Assembly (NCBI GenBank): GCA_963576725.1
Contig: OY755246.1
Location: 73,959,467 to 74,023,466, forward strand
Direction of reading: 5' to 3'
DNA: 64,000 nucleotides
Source of the DNA: Azorinus chamasolen
Lineage: Eukaryota > Mollusca > Bivalvia > Cardiida > Solecurtidae
Part shown: in pieces, positions 54,985 to 64,000 of the stretch
Layout of the letters: every line of letters begins with the position of its first letter
Position numbering within the stretch: the first letter of the stretch is position 1
Made by a program: the position numbers and the translations under genes
Notes under the pieces: model-generated
Told to the model about the DNA's origin: nothing
What the model saw: the letters and a program-made list of their open reading frames with translations, nothing else
The model's database searches: none

Positions 54985-55166
54985 ATAAACAAAAGCACGC
55001 AACTGCTTAATGCAGCAGGAAACTGCAGAAAGGAAATAATGCAGAAGGATAATGCAGACGGAAAATAATGCAGAAGGATAATACAGAAGGGAAATAATGC
55101 GGAGGATAATACAGAAGGGAAATAATACAGAAGGGAAATAATGCAGAAGGATAATACAGAAGGGAA
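54985..55166 (-). repeat. minisatellite, left part (split by family F)
   Basis: Units of about 29 bp, GCAGAAGGATAATACAGAAG then GGAAATAAT, with GCAGACGGA variants. The array is cut at GAAGGGAAA (55166) by family F and continues at 56872. Confidence 0.85.
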
Positions 55167-56871
55167 ACAAGAGATGTTTGTAAAACATGTATACCCCCCA
55201 GACCCCCTGACCTTTGATCTAGTGACCTCAACTATAGAGGTCATCTAGCGGTCATGACTAATCACCACAGCAACTTTGAAGATCCTAAGCCAAACCACTG
55301 ATCATTTATTGATCTGAAAACATTTCACATATTAAGGTCATGGTGACCTTGACCTTTGACCTAGTGACCTCAACAACTATAGGGGTCATCTAGTGGTCAT
55401 GACCAACTACCACAGCAAGTTTGAAGATCCCGAACCAAACCATTGAGCAGTTATTAACTAGAAACCATTTCATCAGTTAAGGTCATGATGACCTTGACCT
55501 TTGACCTAGTGACCTCAAAATCAATAGGGGTCATCTAGTGGTCATGACCAACCACCACAGCAAGTTTGAAGATCCTAAGCCAAACCCTTTAGCAGTTATT
55601 GATCGCAAACCATTTCCCATTTTAGGTCATGGTGACCTTGACCTCTAACCTAGTGACCTCAAAAATAATAGGGGTTATCTATTGGTCATGACCAACCACC
55701 ACAGCAAGTTTGAAGATCCTAAGCCAAACCCTTGAGCAGTTATTGATCGCAAACCATTTCACCAGTTAAGGTCATGGTGACCTCGACCTTTAACCTAGTG
55801 ACCTAAAAAACAATAGGGCTCATCTAGTTGTCATGACCAACCACCTAAGCAAATTTGAAGATCCTAAGCCAAACCCTTGAGCAGTTATTGATCAGAAACC
55901 ATTTTACCAGTTAAGGTCATGGTGACCTTGACCTTTGACCTAGTGACCTCAAATACAATAGGGGTCATCCAGTTGTCATGACCAACTACCGCAGCAAATT
56001 TGAAGATTCTAAGTCAAACTCTTGAGCAGTTATTGATCGGAAACCATTTGACCAGTTAAGAGCATGGTGACCTTGACCTTCGACCTAGTGACCTAAAAAA
56101 CAAAAGGGGTCATCTAGTGGTCATTACCAACCACAACAGCAAATTTGAAGATCCTAGGCCAAACCCTTGAGCAGTTATTGATCGCAAACCATTTCTCCCT
56201 TTAAGGTCATGGTGACCTTGACCTTTGACCTAGTGACCTAAATAACAATAGGACTCATCTAGTTGTCATGACCAACCACCTAAGCAAATTTGAAGATCCT
56301 AAGCCAAACCCTTGAGCAGTTATTGATCAGAAACCATTTTACCAGTTAAGGTCATGGTGACCTTGACCTTTGACCTAGTGACCTCAAAATCAATAGGGGT
56401 CATCCAGTGGTCATGACCAACTACCACAGCAAGTTTGAAGATTCTAAGCTAAACCCTTGAGCAGTTATTGATCGGAAACCATTGAACCATTTAAGGTCAT
56501 GGTGACCTTGACCTTTGACCTAGTGACCTCAAAATCAATAGGGGTCATCTAGTGGTCATGACCAACCACCACAGCAAGTTTGAAGATCCCAAGCCAAACC
56601 CTTGAGCAGTTATTGGTCGGAAACTATTTCACCATTTTAGGTCATGGTGACCTTGACCTTTGACCTAGTGACCTCAAAAACAATAGGGGTCATCTACTTG
56701 TCATGACCAACCACCACAGCAAGTTTGAAGATTCTAGGCCAAGTCGTTTATTAGTTATCGTTCGGAAACCATCGATCTACCGACCGACCGACCGACCGAC
56801 CGACAGACCGACCGACCGACCGACCGACATGTGCAAAACAATATACCCCCATTTTTTCAAAAGGGGGGTAT
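55167..56871 (-). mobile_element. Family F hairpin-ended element with nuclear-receptor-like sites
   Basis: On the minus strand the 5' foldback ATACCCCCC TTTTGAAAAAAT GGGGGTAT (56871-56843) is followed by ATTGTTTTGCACATG and a CGGT tract. Ten units with a 145-bp period follow. The 3' hairpin ATGTTTGTAAAACAT is followed by CTCTTGTTT. Each unit carries AGGTCA, 3 bp, TGACCT, 0 bp, TGACCT, 1 bp, TGACCT, 2 bp, TGACCT (plus-strand starts 55335, 55480, 55624, 55769, 55914, 56059, 56204, 56349, 56494, 56639). Seven of the ten are perfect at all five half-sites. The host minisatellite reads straight through the insertion point (GGGAAA then TAATGCGG), showing no obvious target duplication. No coding capacity. 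Confidence 0.85.
56776..56828 (+). repeat. CGAC simple repeat inside family F
   Basis: CGACCGACCGAC tract next to the 5' hairpin of family F. The other families have GTCTGTCT or CGTCCGTC tracts at the same position. Confidence 0.85.
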
Positions 56872-57490
56872 AATAATGCGGAGGATAATACAGAAGGGAA
56901 ATAATGCAGAAGGATAATACAGAAGGGAAATAATGCAGAAGGATAATACAGAAGGGAAATAATGCAGAAGGGAAATAATGCAGAAGGATAATACAGAAGG
57001 GAAATAATGCAGAGGATAATAGAGAAGGGAAATAATGCAGAAGGATAATACAGAAGGGAAATAATGCAGAGGATAATAGAGAAGGGAAATAATGCAGAAG
57101 GATAATACAGAAGGGAAATAATGCAGAAGGATAATACAGAAGGGAAATAATACAGAAGGGAAATAATGCAGAAGGGAAATAATGCAGAAGGATAATACAG
57201 AAGGGAAATCATGCAGAAGGATAATACAGAAGGGAAGCAGAAGGATAATACAGAAGGGAAATAATGCAGAAGGATAATACAGAAGGGAAATAATGCAGAA
57301 GGATAATACAGAAGGGAAATAATGCAGAAGGATAATGCAGACGGGAAATAATGCAGAAGGATAATACAGACGGGAAATAATGCAGAAGGATAATACAGAA
57401 GGGAAATAATGCAGAAGGATAATGCAGACGGGAAATAATGCAGAAGGATAATACAGAAGGGAAATGTAATACAGAAGGGAAAAATGTAAA
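56872..57490 (-). repeat. minisatellite, right part
   Basis: Continues the 29-bp array of 54985-55166 with about twenty more units, including shortened GCAGAGGATAATAGAGAAGG and GGAAATAATACAG variants. Long minus-strand open frames with a repeating ISLLYYPSALFPF pattern are translations of the repeat. Confidence 0.85.
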
Positions 57491-57734
57491 AGGGGGGTCT
57501 ATCTTATTTATTTTTAGTCCTATCCTAAGAATTACAAGATAACTTTCTCCGAGTGCACGTCAACTACAATATCTGCACTATTACAGGTTGGGATTTTTCC
57601 AGAGATAAATTGCAACTAAACAGACTACAAGAATGGACAGTCTCGTGCTTTATTTGTAGCGACAGAGCACGTTCTGTCTGATGTTGGCAAGCGTTCTAAG
57701 ATCGCATGATATGATATGACCAGTGTTACAACCT

Positions 57735-58200
57735 GAATTGTAATAACAACCGGAATTGTAATAACATTTATTACAATACTGATTAAGATGCGAACATATT
57801 ATTACAATTGGTTGTCAACCTGACTTCGGAATCAGTTCAACCGGAATTGTAATACGATTTATTACAAAGCAGATTTACTATAATTATTATAAGAACATAT
57901 TACTACAATTATTGGTCAACTGGAATTGTAATAACAACCGGAATTGTAATAACGTGTTTTTGTGTGTATGCGTGGTGTGTGTGTGTGTGGGGGGGGGGAG
58001 CACCCGTGCTCATATGTGTTTATAGACAATAAATCTCATAATGTATCCAACTTTTCTTAGAATTCTGGTTGACTAAGTGATGTAAAACGATTTTTGCAGT
58101 TCAAACAAAAATGTAATACATTTTATTACGAAACTGGTTAATATGCGAAAATATTGAATATGTCAACCTGAATTGTTATTACAACCGGAATTGTAAAAAA
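57735..58200. repeat. clustered ACCGGAATTGTAATAAC repeats
   Basis: At least seven copies of (A)CCGGAATTGTAATA or CCTGAATTGTAATA, many followed by inverted TATTACAAT, spread over two blocks (57735-57955 and 58085-58200). A GT/G-rich stretch separates them (57955-58000). Possibly decayed ends of a foldback element with iterated repeats. Confidence 0.55.
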
Positions 58201-58290
58201 AAATGTGTGGGGGTGTTGTGTATGTGTGCGTGGTGTGGTGTATGTGGTATGTGTGTGGTGTGGGTGTGGGGGCGTGCAAGTATGCGCGTT
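58200..58290 (+). repeat. GT/GGTG-rich low-complexity tract
   Basis: GTGTGCGTGGTGTGGTGTAT-like sequence. Purely compositional. Confidence 0.8.
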
Positions 58291-58299
58291 GAGACATCG

Positions 58300-59975
58300 T
58301 TATATTGTACTTGTTGGCTATGTCTTCAATATATGCAACGGTTTAGAGGAGGGTCAGCTTCCTGCAGGTAGGGACTACCAAACATTTGAGATAGATAGAA
58401 AGGGGTAGCTCCGCCTAAAGATCAACCCAGAGGTTGATCTTGTCCAACACACTTAGGTGCTGTTTCTCGCCAAAGGAGGTTTGCTCTTAGTTGCGACTAG
58501 TGACTAGCCAAACATAAGCCAAAGGACGAGTAACCCTACATTGACTCCAGATATAATAAGAGCATGTTTTTCACTTTCGTGTGCCGCAGACTGCAGCTCG
58601 GTCACTGACTGGCCTCTGGCTAGCCCGGAACTTTAGTGATCCTATAGACCTTTGTCCGGCTGTAGGCGGGTCTGAGATTAGGGGGTGCTATGCGATTTTC
58701 CCATCTGGAAAGCTACCGTTGGTCCGCGGCACTAAACTGTCAGCCTGAAGAAGGTCGGCCAACACCATGTTCGGCTCGCTACCAGCATACTGCAGATAGT
58801 GTTATTATTGAGGACGAGATGTCGACAGGGGAATTGACCGCATCCTCCAAATCGGCCAAGAACTGTTTTTACCCTGTGCCTGGGCCCCGAGCAGAGCCCA
58901 CACATAGGTGACGGCCTCCAGAGACCTCCGAATGGAAGGTCGTGTGTGTAGGTTCTAGATTTCCGATGTTCTGACTGACGACAAGATTATTTGGGTTGTG
59001 GTGGCGGAAGTCTGAGTAAATGCGACGTGGCCTTTGGCAGCACATCACCGAGACTTTCGCTGTTTGGGTATTCTTTCTGGTGCCAGTCTGTTTTGGGGTT
59101 CAACGTCAAACCTCAGCAAAGCCGTTCATACGCTCTCCCATCGTAAGCCTTTCCAACAGGATTCCAGGTCATTTTGGGGAAGAGCAGCGATTTTCATTTC
59201 TTTCAAGATGCATCTAGTGGTGTAATACAAGTGGAAGAGATAGACTTATGAGCGTGTTTTATGCGCCGCTGGGCCATTCAGATGGACGTTAAACAAGACC
59301 CGGCAGCCTGCTAATGCACACCACGCGGCGAAGTTGTGTTGATTCTGCCAGAATTGCATCGGTCTCGGTCCAAGCTTAGGACTTGGCGTCTGTCTTGACT
59401 TTCGGCAGTCTGTATTTCTTCCAGATGTTGGGTATATTGGCAAAGACCTGACTTGGACAGTCGTGATCATTAGGGTGGTCAGGTTCCCGGCGACCATAAA
59501 AGTGCCTCCATGAGAGACTTGACGAGATGTTCCAAACGATCTCTGATACAACCAAGAGTCCGATCCTTCTCCAACAGCCAATCGACAACAGAGAAGGACG
59601 TCTCAAAGTCGGGCTGTGGTCAATAGCATACGTTGTTGGTTGGTATATCATCACGACCATCGATATGGTTGAATCCTCTATCGAGAGACATTTGGTGCGC
59701 CCGGGCTTGTGTACCTTTAGTGGCTGCAAGAATACCTCGGAGTCTCGCTTCCTGGCTTGAAATCTGTGCTTGACAAAACTACCGGAGTGGTTGAACTGGT
59801 TATAGGGGCCAACAGGGGTTCGAATCTCAGGTGGGTTGCAGGTGATTCTATGCTTCAATTGAACCCACAGCCTGTTCCCATCAGGGCGAAGTGTACGTAT
59901 GGACCGTCCGGTTAATTTCAACCCGCACAGGGAGTTGTTTACCCACCTAGAGCAGACGGACACACACGAGAACAC
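58300..59975 (-). pseudogene. decayed gene of an uncharacterised invertebrate protein family
   Basis: Minus-strand frames, broken by stops and shifts, look protein-like and collinear. In order they carry DWLLEKDRTLGCIRDRLEHL (about 59600), PMQFWQNQHNFAAWC (about 59340), YDGRAYERLC (about 59140), LNPKTDWHQKEYP (about 59090), TYVWALLGAQAQG (about 58890) and LQYAGSEPN (about 58790). I associate the QxNQHNxAxxC and ALLGAQAQ motifs with a family of uncharacterised invertebrate proteins often found in repeat-rich DNA; that is recall, not a search. At least five disruptions make it a pseudogene. GC content is higher than in the surroundings. Confidence 0.45.
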
Positions 59976-60855
59976 CCCAGTAGTCTAAGTCAAATAGTCT
60001 GTGTTCCCGAATTAAAACTTGCGGCAAGGCACCTTGTCGGAACTCATCCTCTCAGAGATAAGCGAGGCAATAAGATTGACAACCACGTGGTTTGCCGTTG
60101 AGTGTCGTCCTTGATGTAAAATGGGTATCTTCGGTGGGCATGGCGGGGAAAGGGATGGAAACCCAGCGGGGATATGTAGAACTACGCTATGCGGGCTTAT
60201 GTCGATGCAGTTGCTTCGCGACAGTGATGGGCCCCGATCTGTCCCAGTACATGAAAAGACAGAGGCTGGCGATGTAGACCTGGATGTTGGTCGAATCAAG
60301 AACCTCAGCAATATTGTTGAACTGACGAATGCGGTTTCGGCGAAGATATTCGCTATGTCTCTTTCTTCGGCCGACCGCAAAAGGCTGTCAGAAGACCTGG
60401 TGTTTCTGGTATCACGGTTATTGTCCAGTTAAAAGTTACGATATAACCAAGGTACCACGCAAATATTCAGCCGACAAGATCTTCCAACAGCAATTGAATT
60501 GAATTTGAGATGTTAACAGTATAATACTACCCTACGACATCTAGAAATGAAAGACGAAACAGCCCCATCAGCTCTGTCCGTTTACCCAACCCTGTCCGAC
60601 ACGGGACACGTTTACCGCCTGCAGGAGATAAGTCCATATACAGGCAGAGTTGGCGCATGATGCTGAAAAGGAAGCCACTCCCTGCAAAAATATAAACGGG
60701 GTGTTAACCTCGTAGATAGCGCCGACGCTGCACTAGTATCCATCGGCGCCGAACTTAAATAATAGAAAAAACTTTTGCCAGAGAAATTAAAATGTTCCTT
60801 GCTTGTAATGTTCAACGTTCGTTCTTTTCGAATTCATAACAGTACTCAATGTGGA
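59976..60855. other. higher-GC region, possible further decayed coding DNA
   Basis: Overlapping frames on both strands (plus 60121-60432, minus 60012-60380) span GC-richer sequence contiguous with the pseudogene. The plus frame ends in a helix-like SSADRKRLSEDLVFLV stretch. I cannot name a family or decide the strand. Confidence 0.25.
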
Positions 60856-60864
60856 CTTGCCGTG

Positions 60865-61022
60865 ATAATTGTAACTCTAACTTTTCTTTTAGATAACATA
60901 TTTGTGCGATATGGGGATACCATTATGCATATATCGTCAAGTTGTTGGTTTACCTATGGGTACAAATTGTGTCCCTCTTGTTGCAGAGTTGTTTTTGTAT
61001 TGCTATGAGAGGAATTTATGCT
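60865..61022 (+). pseudogene. Penelope-like reverse transcriptase fragment, frameshifted
   Basis: One frame gives LTFLLDNIFVRYGDTI. After a one-base shift near 60935 the next frame gives YRQVVGLPMGTNCVPLVAEL and then FLYCYERN before a stop at 61022. G-x-P-M-G-T-N with A-x-L-F-L-Y-x-Y-E is the reverse transcriptase signature I know from Penelope-like elements in invertebrates. Only about 50 codons remain. Confidence 0.55.
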
Positions 61023-61044
61023 AAAATTCTGAAAGTTTGAGATC

Positions 61045-61120
61045 CTCCGTAATCAAAAGAGAAACTTGCAGACTCGGTTTTAGTCTGTTCATGAGTAGTA
61101 ATTAAAAGCGCAACACTACC
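61045..61120 (-). repeat. inverted piece of the repeat found inside the Gypsy gag
   Basis: Reverse complement of the GTTGCACTTTCAATTACTGC ... CAGACTCAATAAAACCGAGT word present at 61740 and 62000. It directly abuts the LTR start at 61121. Confidence 0.6.
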
Positions 61121-61367
61121 TGTAATGTATTCTGCTTAGAATATGAAACAGACTATAGATACCTTTACTACCCTAATCCTCTGTGATAGTAGTCTACTTT
61201 ATCAGTTGTGTATTAGATCTCAGACGGAGAGTACCATTAAACTAGTATTAGAACTCACACGCTTGTTTACTTATTTATTTGTCACCTGACAATACTCATT
61301 TGAGTTAATACTTATAACTATTACTACTACTACTACCACTACAAACATAAACACTAAGAATATAACA
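61121..61367 (+). mobile_element. 5' LTR of a Ty3/Gypsy element
   Basis: Begins TGTAATGTATTCTGC and ends AATATAACA, thus TG...CA, about 247 bp. It is followed at once by TGGTGTCAGA, a primer-binding-site-like sequence typical of Gypsy elements. The 3' LTR is not in the window. Confidence 0.55.
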
Positions 61368-61726
61368 TGGTGTCAGACTTTTAGGACTTGCGTTTCTTTG
61401 GACAATGTGATAAGAGTATGTGTTAACAATGGAACTTGCTGGAATAAAACCACCCGAAATGGACTGGAATCATACAAACCTTCCAGAGGCATGGGAGAAA
61501 TTCCAGACATGTTAAGTTAATCTATGACGGTCCTTTCAAAGAGAGGTCAGATGAAGAGAAAATCTCATATCTACTTATGTGGATTTGAGATAGAGGAAGA
61601 GACGTTCATGCCACATGGACATTGACTGAGGATGAGAGGAAAGTGCTTGACATTCATTTCGAGAAATTTAAAGAGCACATAAAGTCAACATTGAACCCGA
61701 TTTTCGCTCATTACATATTTCCGGTC

Positions 61727-62118
61727 CTAGGGGGCGTGAGCAGTGTTGCACTTTCAATTACTGCTCATGAACAGACTCAATAAAACCTTTTTGTGTTGCA
61801 ATGTTTGCTTTCGGGGGATCACCACCCTTCAGAATTTATAATCTTCAAAACAGTAGGTGTTAAGTGCTTGTGTGGCGGCCGTAAAACGTCGCCCCGTACT
61901 TCATTCTCAGTAGTGTTATACCTTCTGATCCTTCGAGATCATGAATTTCAGTACTTCTTGTTCTGAAAATTGAATACCGCTTAAGCCGGTGCTAGGGGAT
62001 GTGAGCAGTGTTGCACTTTCAATTACTGCTCATGAACAGACTCAATAAAACCGAGTCTGCAATTTTCTCTTTTTGTGTTGCAATTTTTGCTTTCGGGGGA
62101 TCACCACCCTTCAGAATT
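61727..62118 (+). mobile_element. repeat insertion within gag with two direct copies
   Basis: Two copies (61727-61837 and 61992-62118) run from CTAGGGG(G/A)(C/T)GTGAGCAGTG through CTCATGAACAGACTCAATAA to GGGGGATCACCACCCTTCAG. They flank about 150 bp containing GGCGGCCGTAAAACGTCGCC. It could be a short element with terminal direct repeats (a small LTR-like unit); AATAAA lies in each copy. Confidence 0.55.
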
Positions 62119-63130
62119 AACAATGAAATCCAAGGGCACAATATATGCGTTTGTGACCAGACTCAAACTATCTGCCAAAGACTGTGATTTCTCAGAAACG
62201 GAGAAAAACAAGTTAATCAGGGACAATCAATTTTGGGACTTACTCTTCGAAAGTCCGTGATAAGCTGATTAACATTGGCAAAGATCTGACGCTAGAGAAG
62301 GCCATACAGACGGCACAGGCATACGAGTACAGCCAGGAGCAACTCACACCCATGGGGAAGGATGTAGACTTCTGCAGAGCCAGACCTACCCAAAGTCAAC
62401 AACAGCACAGGACCACAAAGGGCCAGCGACAACATTCCATGGCTAAGACGAAACCCAGAGGGAAAACGAATGTGCAAGAAGATTACAAACAATGTGGTAA
62501 TTGTATAAGAAGCCACAAAATTGGACAGTACCCTACAAAAGACAAAACATGTTAACTCAACCATTTTCCTAGCTGTTGTAGAGCTAGGAATTCCAAAAAT
62601 AATGTGAATTGTATTAGTGATGATGATTGTGAGTTTGTAGACAAAGTTCAGGGATTTAACATTGACACGGTAAGCACTTTATCTACAGACCGTGCCCTTG
62701 TACCCTTGTCCCTAGGCTCAATGAAAATTCCAATCAAATTCAAAATTGACACTGGTAGCTCAGCGAACATAATTCCAATGAATCATTTTAGATATATCAA
62801 GCTTAAAGACACTTTAATCCCTCCAGCTGCAAAACTGACGCCATATACGGGAAATGACATACCTGTGCTAGGTCAGATAAGTCTGCAATGTAGATACAAA
62901 GACACATCCGTCATGACATTATTTCAAGTTGTAGAAACTAATGCAAGTCCTCTTGTTAGCCTTGAGACATCAGTCAAGCTAGGACTGATACAGCTGACAT
63001 ACACAGTAGACAGTTGCTATGACAAACAGACTGTTATGCAACAGTACCATGAATTGTTTGAAGGTACTGGGATTCTTCCGGGGACAGCAAAGTTACACCT
63101 TAAACCGGATGCTACACCTGTAGTAAACCC

Positions 63131-63250
63131 ACCTAGACGAGTGCCTGAAGCATTGAAAGCCTGACTACCCACCCAGACGAGTGCCTGAAGCATTGAAAGT
63201 CTGACTACCCACCTAGACGAGTGCCTGAAGCATTGAAAGTCCGACTGAAG
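63131..63250 (+). repeat. 40-bp triplication inside pol
   Basis: Three copies of ACCTAGACGAGTGCCTGAAG followed by CATTGAAAGTCTGACTACCC. Two extra copies add 80 nt, shift the frame and create TGA stops, so this is a replication-type error within a dead element. Confidence 0.85.
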
Positions 63251-63804
63251 AATGAGCTTCAGCGTATGATAGACTGTGACATAATCACAAAAGTGGACGA
63301 ACCGACAGACTGGGTGAACTCTCTGGTAGTAGTGGAGAAACCTAAACTGGGCAATTACGACTATGTCTAGATCCAAACGCATTGAATCAAAGCATACGAC
63401 GACCGCACTACCCAATGCCAACGCTTGACGACGTGACGTCACAGCTAGCAGGTACGAAATATTTCAGTATATTAGACATTACACATGCATACTGGAGTAT
63501 CAAACTAGACGAGGAATCCTCCTACTTGACTACATTCAGCACGCCATTTGGTATATACCGGCTCTTACGATTGCCATTTGGTATATCTTCAAGTCAAGAT
63601 ATCTTTCAGAGGAAAGTAAATGAAACATTTGAAGGGCTAAGTGCCGTTTCCGCCATTGTTGATGACATTTTGATATTTGGATGTACGCGGCAAGAGCATG
63701 ACGAACGCTTGCGCAACGTTTTAGAACGTGCACGTACAAAAGGAGTGCGTTTCAATCAAAACAAGAAAGTCGTCACGGGTGACAAATGCCCCAAAAGTGT
63801 TTGA

Positions 63805-64000
63805 CACCGAAATGCATTTTGGCGGAAAAACAATACAATGTAATGCAGGTGTAACATGAAATTTTGATGCTGTTAAAAATGACACAGGAGTCAGTAAAAA
63901 CTGTTCTTAACATCTAACAGATGTTCTTAACAGAACCTTTGACGATTATGATAGCTAAGAAAAGAGCCAAGGGTCAAAACTTAGTTAAAAAGGACCCTAA
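63805..64000. other. no recognisable feature
   Basis: Sequence after the break of the Gypsy pol frame does not resemble RNase H. Nothing seen. Confidence 0.4.

Larger units (their letters stand above)
61429..63804 (+). pseudogene. Ty3/Gypsy gag-pol, disrupted
   Basis: Gag starts at 61429 (MELAGIKPPEMDWNHTNLPE), shifts frame, and is interrupted at about 61712-62118 by an inserted repeat. It resumes with FVTRLKLSAKDCDF, shifts near 62255, and reaches a zinc knuckle (CGNCIRSHKIGQYP; the expected third Cys is Tyr). Protease follows with IDTGSSANIIP (about 62745). A 40-bp triplication at 63131-63250 introduces stops. Reverse transcriptase then gives a shift near 63362, NQSIRRPHYPMPTLDDV, FGISSSQDIFQRKV and the catalytic IVDDILIFG (YVDD-type box). 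Pol breaks off at 63804 with no RNase H or integrase. Not functional. Confidence 0.8.

Noticed and set aside
56751..57212. 153-codon minus-strand frame with a hydrophobic repeat
   Set aside because: Translation of the 29-bp minisatellite and the CGAC tract; no start context or homology.
59527..59760. Plus-strand frame and a downstream plus-strand open stretch to 59917
   Set aside because: Looked coding at first, but the recognisable motifs (QFWQNQHN, RAYERLC) are on the minus strand across the same region, so the plus frames are probably shadows.

Overview
This is a eukaryotic, AT-rich, very gene-poor stretch made mostly of nested repeats. The repeat vocabulary points to a bivalve mollusc: 160-bp-unit elements that open with an AGCTCACC hairpin and close with GGGCCATTCTGGCCC plus CTCTTGTT, TTAA-flanked palindromic MITEs, a tRNA-headed SINE with a CACT-repeat tail, and compound ACAT/ATGC microsatellites. 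A heterodont such as a dreissenid is my best guess; that assignment is inference. No bacterial-type operons, rRNA genes, functional tRNA genes or CRISPR arrays were seen.

Region by region. 0.4-8.6 kb: a nearly continuous run of one hairpin-ended family (family A), with 165-bp internal units and copies abutting head to tail. 8.6-14.2 kb: TTAA-flanked MITEs sharing a central palindrome, two arrays that look like amplified arms of that palindrome, and a family D-like element with family B inserted in it. 14.9-16.2 kb: family C. 17.4-21.5 kb: A fragments, a 340-bp direct duplication and short arrays. 21.8-25.45 kb: an apparently intact hAT transposon with a two-exon transposase, perfect 16-bp terminal inverted repeats and a matching unoccupied site in inverted orientation at 28.3 kb. 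26.2-26.4 kb: a possible TATA promoter and first exon. 29.2-33.0 kb: two nested foldback elements whose inverted ends are built from short iterated repeats, plus family E. 33.4-37.1 kb: families I, D and A. 37.4-47 kb: low-density sequence with scattered repeats, a degraded SGNH-hydrolase-like tail and a SINE. 47.3-51.1 kb: two inverted A copies. 51.36-54.90 kb: the one convincing host gene, a minus-strand carbohydrate sulfotransferase with two coding exons and an intron full of minisatellites. 55-57.5 kb: a minisatellite split by family F. 58.2-60 kb: a decayed minus-strand gene. 60.9-63.8 kb: a Penelope-type reverse transcriptase fragment and a broken Ty3/Gypsy element.

The most unusual theme is that at least seven families without obvious sequence similarity share one plan. 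Each has a 5' foldback starting with A after a T run, usually followed by TATTGTTTTG or a close variant. The body is iterated 145-170-bp units. The 3' end is a small hairpin followed by CTCTTGTT. Three insertions can be compared with a natural pre-insertion site, and these show entry into T runs with no obvious target duplication. I infer rolling-circle (Helentron-like) non-autonomous elements related to the bivalve pearl elements. Families F and C also carry, in nearly every unit, dense nuclear-receptor half-sites (AGGTCA/TGACCT) in DR0, DR1 and inverted IR3 arrangements. Family F sits about 270 bp upstream of the first coding exon of the sulfotransferase gene.
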